Assembly: GCF_900106525.1 (NCBI RefSeq)
Contig: NZ_FNOG01000004.1
Span: 165,464 to 229,463, forward strand
DNA: 64,000 nucleotides
Origin: Lysobacter enzymogenes
Lineage (GTDB): Bacteria; Pseudomonadota; Gammaproteobacteria; Xanthomonadales; Xanthomonadaceae
Direction of reading: 5' to 3'
In this document: positions 62,336-64,000 of the stretch, in pieces
Position numbering within the stretch: the first letter of the stretch is position 1
Layout of the letters: every line of letters begins with the position of its first letter
Program-made: the position numbers and the translations under genes
The notes under the pieces: generated by a model
Seen by the model: only the letters and a program-made list of their open reading frames with translations
Database searches by the model: none
Told to the model about the DNA's origin: nothing

Positions 62336-62383
62336 ACATACAGTCTGTATGTAGGACTTCAAATTAACATACAGGCTGCATGT
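62336..62383. promoter_or_regulatory. Two palindromic operators in the VOC-TetR divergent region
   Basis: ACATACAGTCTGTATGT (62336-62352) is a perfect palindrome around one central base. ACATACAGGCTGCATGT (62367-62383) is the same site with one arm mismatch. Centres are 31 bp apart (about three helical turns). The second abuts the tetR start codon, and the first lies 36 bp upstream of the VOC start. This is expected for autorepression and control of the VOC gene. Confidence 0.9.
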
Positions 62384-62986
62384 ATGGAAACGCCCAATCC
62401 CCGCCGCTCGTCGGCCCGCGCCGTGCGCAGCAATCGCGAACGCAGCGAGGGCACCCGCCGGACCTTGCTCGAGGCCGCGCGTTCGCTGTTCGTCGAGCGA
62501 GGCTATGGCGACACCTCGACGCCCGAAGTCGCCGCGCTCGCCGGGATCACCCGCGGTGCGCTGTATCACCACTTCACCGACAAGCGCGACCTGTTCCGGC
62601 AGGTGCTGGAAGCCGAGGCCGAGGCCGTCCGCGAGGACATCCTCGCCTCCACCCAGTCCGACCTGAGCCCGCAGGCCGCGCTCATCAGTGGCGCGCAGGC
62701 TTATCTGCGGACCATGACCATGCCCGGCCGCACCCGCCTGCTGCTGGTCGAAGGCCCGGCGGCGCTGGGCCTGGAGCAATCGCTGGCGATCGATCAGGCC
62801 AACGCCGGCAGCACCTTGCGCGAAGGCCTGGCCGACGCCTTGGGCAACGAGAACGTCGACTTGGACGCCCTCGCCCGCCTGCTCTCGTCCGCCTTCGACC
62901 GCGCCGCGCTGGAAATCGACGCCGGCGCCGACGCGGTGCGGATGCACCACACGATGGTGTGGCTGGTGCGCAAGTTGGTTACGTGA
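62384..62986 (+). CDS. TetR-family transcriptional regulator
   Basis: A 200-residue repressor. The N-terminal helix-turn-helix lies at about 22-68 (TRRTLLEAARSLFVERGYGDTST, EVAALAGITRGALYHHFTDKRDLF). The variable C-terminal ligand domain follows with a helix DREGLADALGN. The start at 62384 (METPNPRR) places the ATG just after the second operator, so a longer N-terminus would cross it. It probably represses itself and the VOC gene. Confidence 0.9.
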   Translation: METPNPRRSSARAVRSNRERSEGTRRTLLEAARSLFVERGYGDTSTPEVAALAGITRGALYHHFTDKRDLFRQVLEAEAEAVREDILASTQSDLSPQAALISGAQAYLRTMTMPGRTRLLLVEGPAALGLEQSLAIDQANAGSTLREGLADALGNENVDLDALARLLSSAFDRAALEIDAGADAVRMHHTMVWLVRKLVT

Positions 62987-63254
62987 GGACTTCGCGGCCC
63001 CACCGGCTGCATGGCGCTTACTCACGGGCGCCGCAGGCGCAATCGATCGTCCTCGAGTAAGACGTAGCGCCCAGCCGCGATTCGCACCAATCGATCCGGT
63101 TCCGATGCCCGGCGCTCCCTCGCTCAGCAAACAAAGGGGCGACAATCGCGGCAGCGAACATCGACCGCCGCAAACCTGCTGACAAGCCCTGTCAGCACCC
63201 CCGCCCCACACTCCTGTCGACCCGAACCCACGGCTTCGCCGACAGGAATCCGCC

Positions 63255-63626
63255 ATGCCCGATTGCGCTTTCGTTCTGCTCTACGTCGACCGCCCCGACC
63301 TCAGCGCGGCGTTCTATGCCGGATTGCTCGGGCGCGAGCCGCTGGAGGTCTCGCCGACGTTCGCTCTGTTCAAGCTCGAATCCAGCATGCGCCTGGGCCT
63401 GTGGTCGCGGCATACCGTCGAACCTGCGGCGCAGGCGGCTGTTGGCGGGGTCGAGTTGGGCTTCCCGGTGGCCGATTACGCCGCGGTCGATGCGATGCAC
63501 GCCGATTGGCGCGACCGCGGCTGGCCGATCGCGCAGGCTCCGGTAGAACTGGACTTCGGCCGGACTTTCGTCGCGCTCGATCCGGACGGGCATCGCCTGC
63601 GGGTGTTCTCGCCTGCGCCGGAATGA
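63255..63626 (+). CDS. VOC-family protein (PhnB/glyoxalase-like)
   Basis: A 123-residue VOC-fold protein: FVLLYVDRPDLSAAFYAGLLG, ELGFPVADYAAVDAMHADW and FVALDPDGHRLRVFSP. It has the glyoxalase/bleomycin-resistance-like pattern with a single domain. AGGA 5 nt before the start supports ATG 63255. No clear partner; it is convergent with the LysR gene end at 63801. Confidence 0.85.
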   Translation: MPDCAFVLLYVDRPDLSAAFYAGLLGREPLEVSPTFALFKLESSMRLGLWSRHTVEPAAQAAVGGVELGFPVADYAAVDAMHADWRDRGWPIAQAPVELDFGRTFVALDPDGHRLRVFSPAPE

Positions 63627-63640
63627 AAAAACCGGCGCCG

Positions 63641-63666
63641 CGTCCGCGTCGTCGATGACGCGGACG
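63641..63666. terminator. 10-bp hairpin between VOC and LysR genes
   Basis: CGTCCGCGTC pairs perfectly with GACGCGGACG around a 6-nt loop, 15 bp past the VOC stop. No T-run, so a terminator is possible but unproven. Confidence 0.45.
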
Positions 63667-63800
63667 GCCCGCAGAAGCGAAGCGCCGGACCGATGCAGGC
63701 CAGCCTTGGCCACAACGGCGAATGCGAAAAAGCGATTGCCGCGCTGGCAACCTTCGCGCTAACCGCAGCGCTGCAGCCCGCACCGCTTACCCGTGCGGAC

Positions 63801-64000
63801 TCACTCCGCGCAGGCCCGATGCAACCAGGCGGCGAACGCCGAAGCGCCGTCGCCGGCCGGCTTCAGCGCCAGCCGTGTCAGCCAGTAACCGCCGGCGTCG
63901 AGCGTGGTCGCGAACGGCTGCACCAGCAGCCCTTGCGCGATCTCGCGCGCGAACATCGACGGCGGCGCCAGAGCCACGCCCAGATTCTGCAGCGCGCATT
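63801..64000 (-). CDS. LysR-family transcriptional regulator, 3' end only
   Basis: The last 66 or so residues of a LysR-type regulator, cut by the right edge of the window. The reading frame gives LQNLGVALAPPSMFAREIAQ, then LLVQPFATTLDAGGYWLT and AFAAWLHRACAE before the stop. This is the usual end of the LysR substrate-binding domain (GcvA/AmpR-like type). The start and the helix-turn-helix lie beyond 64000. Confidence 0.83.
   Translation of the reverse strand, partial: CALQNLGVALAPPSMFAREIAQGLLVQPFATTLDAGGYWLTRLALKPAGDGASAFAAWLHRACAE

Overview
This window is high-GC DNA of a Lysobacter-like gammaproteobacterium (Xanthomonadales/Lysobacteraceae). The lineage is an inference. It rests on the strongly G/C-biased third codon positions, a type IV secretion effector whose C-terminus looks like the Xanthomonadales-type XVIPCD secretion domain, a set of secreted lytic enzymes (S8 protease, GH19 chitinase, PHB-depolymerase-type esterase, S41 peptidase), and many REP/REPIN-type dispersed hairpins. 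No rRNA, tRNA, CRISPR array or intact transposase gene was seen.

Layout. 0.3-7.2 kb is housekeeping: a class C beta-lactamase-fold hydrolase, a YhiN/TIGR03862-type flavoprotein, a lipoprotein, trhO, an HPF-like ribosome factor and an HD-domain hydrolase. 7.6-14.3 kb is one 2236-residue autotransporter made of putative-Ig modules. Divergent from it, 14.6-17.4 kb holds three phage-tail-collar (MdpB-like) proteins of 176 residues each, a GNAT acetyltransferase and a convergent DUF6916-like gene. A small Ig-module secreted protein follows at 18.2 kb. 19-24.5 kb holds a DUF1993 gene, soxR with a textbook operator facing a quinone-oxidoreductase gene, an MFS exporter and a GT4 glycosyltransferase. 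24.7-38.7 kb holds a PLD-family enzyme, a PHB-depolymerase-type esterase, a YgjP-like peptidase, a 2OG-Fe(II) oxygenase, an MHS-type transporter, a Gfo/Idh/MocA dehydrogenase, an AraC-GyrI regulator, a coupled YbdK-type ligase plus class I glutamine amidotransferase, and a lipoprotein. An S8 protease lies at 38.9-41.0 kb.

41.5-47.9 kb is the most distinctive block, an orphan type IV secretion cassette. It reads VirB5-like, VirB6-like, DUF4189, a spacer with a VirB6 scrap, a second VirB6-like, a second DUF4189, an LprI-like lysozyme-inhibitor candidate, and a peptidoglycan-hydrolase effector with a C-terminal XVIPCD-like domain. No VirB4, VirB8-B11 or VirD4 gene is in the window, so the channel must be encoded elsewhere. 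The most economical reading is a spare or variant set of inner-membrane and pilus subunits carried with an antibacterial effector-immunity pair.

48-64 kb holds RidA, lipoproteins, the GH19 chitinase, a PqaA-type lipoprotein, a choloylglycine-hydrolase-family Ntn hydrolase followed by an S41 peptidase, an orphan PAAR protein, a cyclic-phosphate-processing receiver protein, a DUF1684 protein, an EamA transporter, a GNAT, a VOC/TetR divergent pair with two palindromic operators, a second VOC protein, and the 3' end of a LysR regulator that runs off the right edge.

Three dispersed hairpin families recur. One has a GTGGGAGGGGCTTCAGCCCC core, one a GTGGGAGGGCCTTCAGGCCC core, and one a GTAGGAGCGRCG...GCGACCGCG core. 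They mostly occur as inverted pairs.
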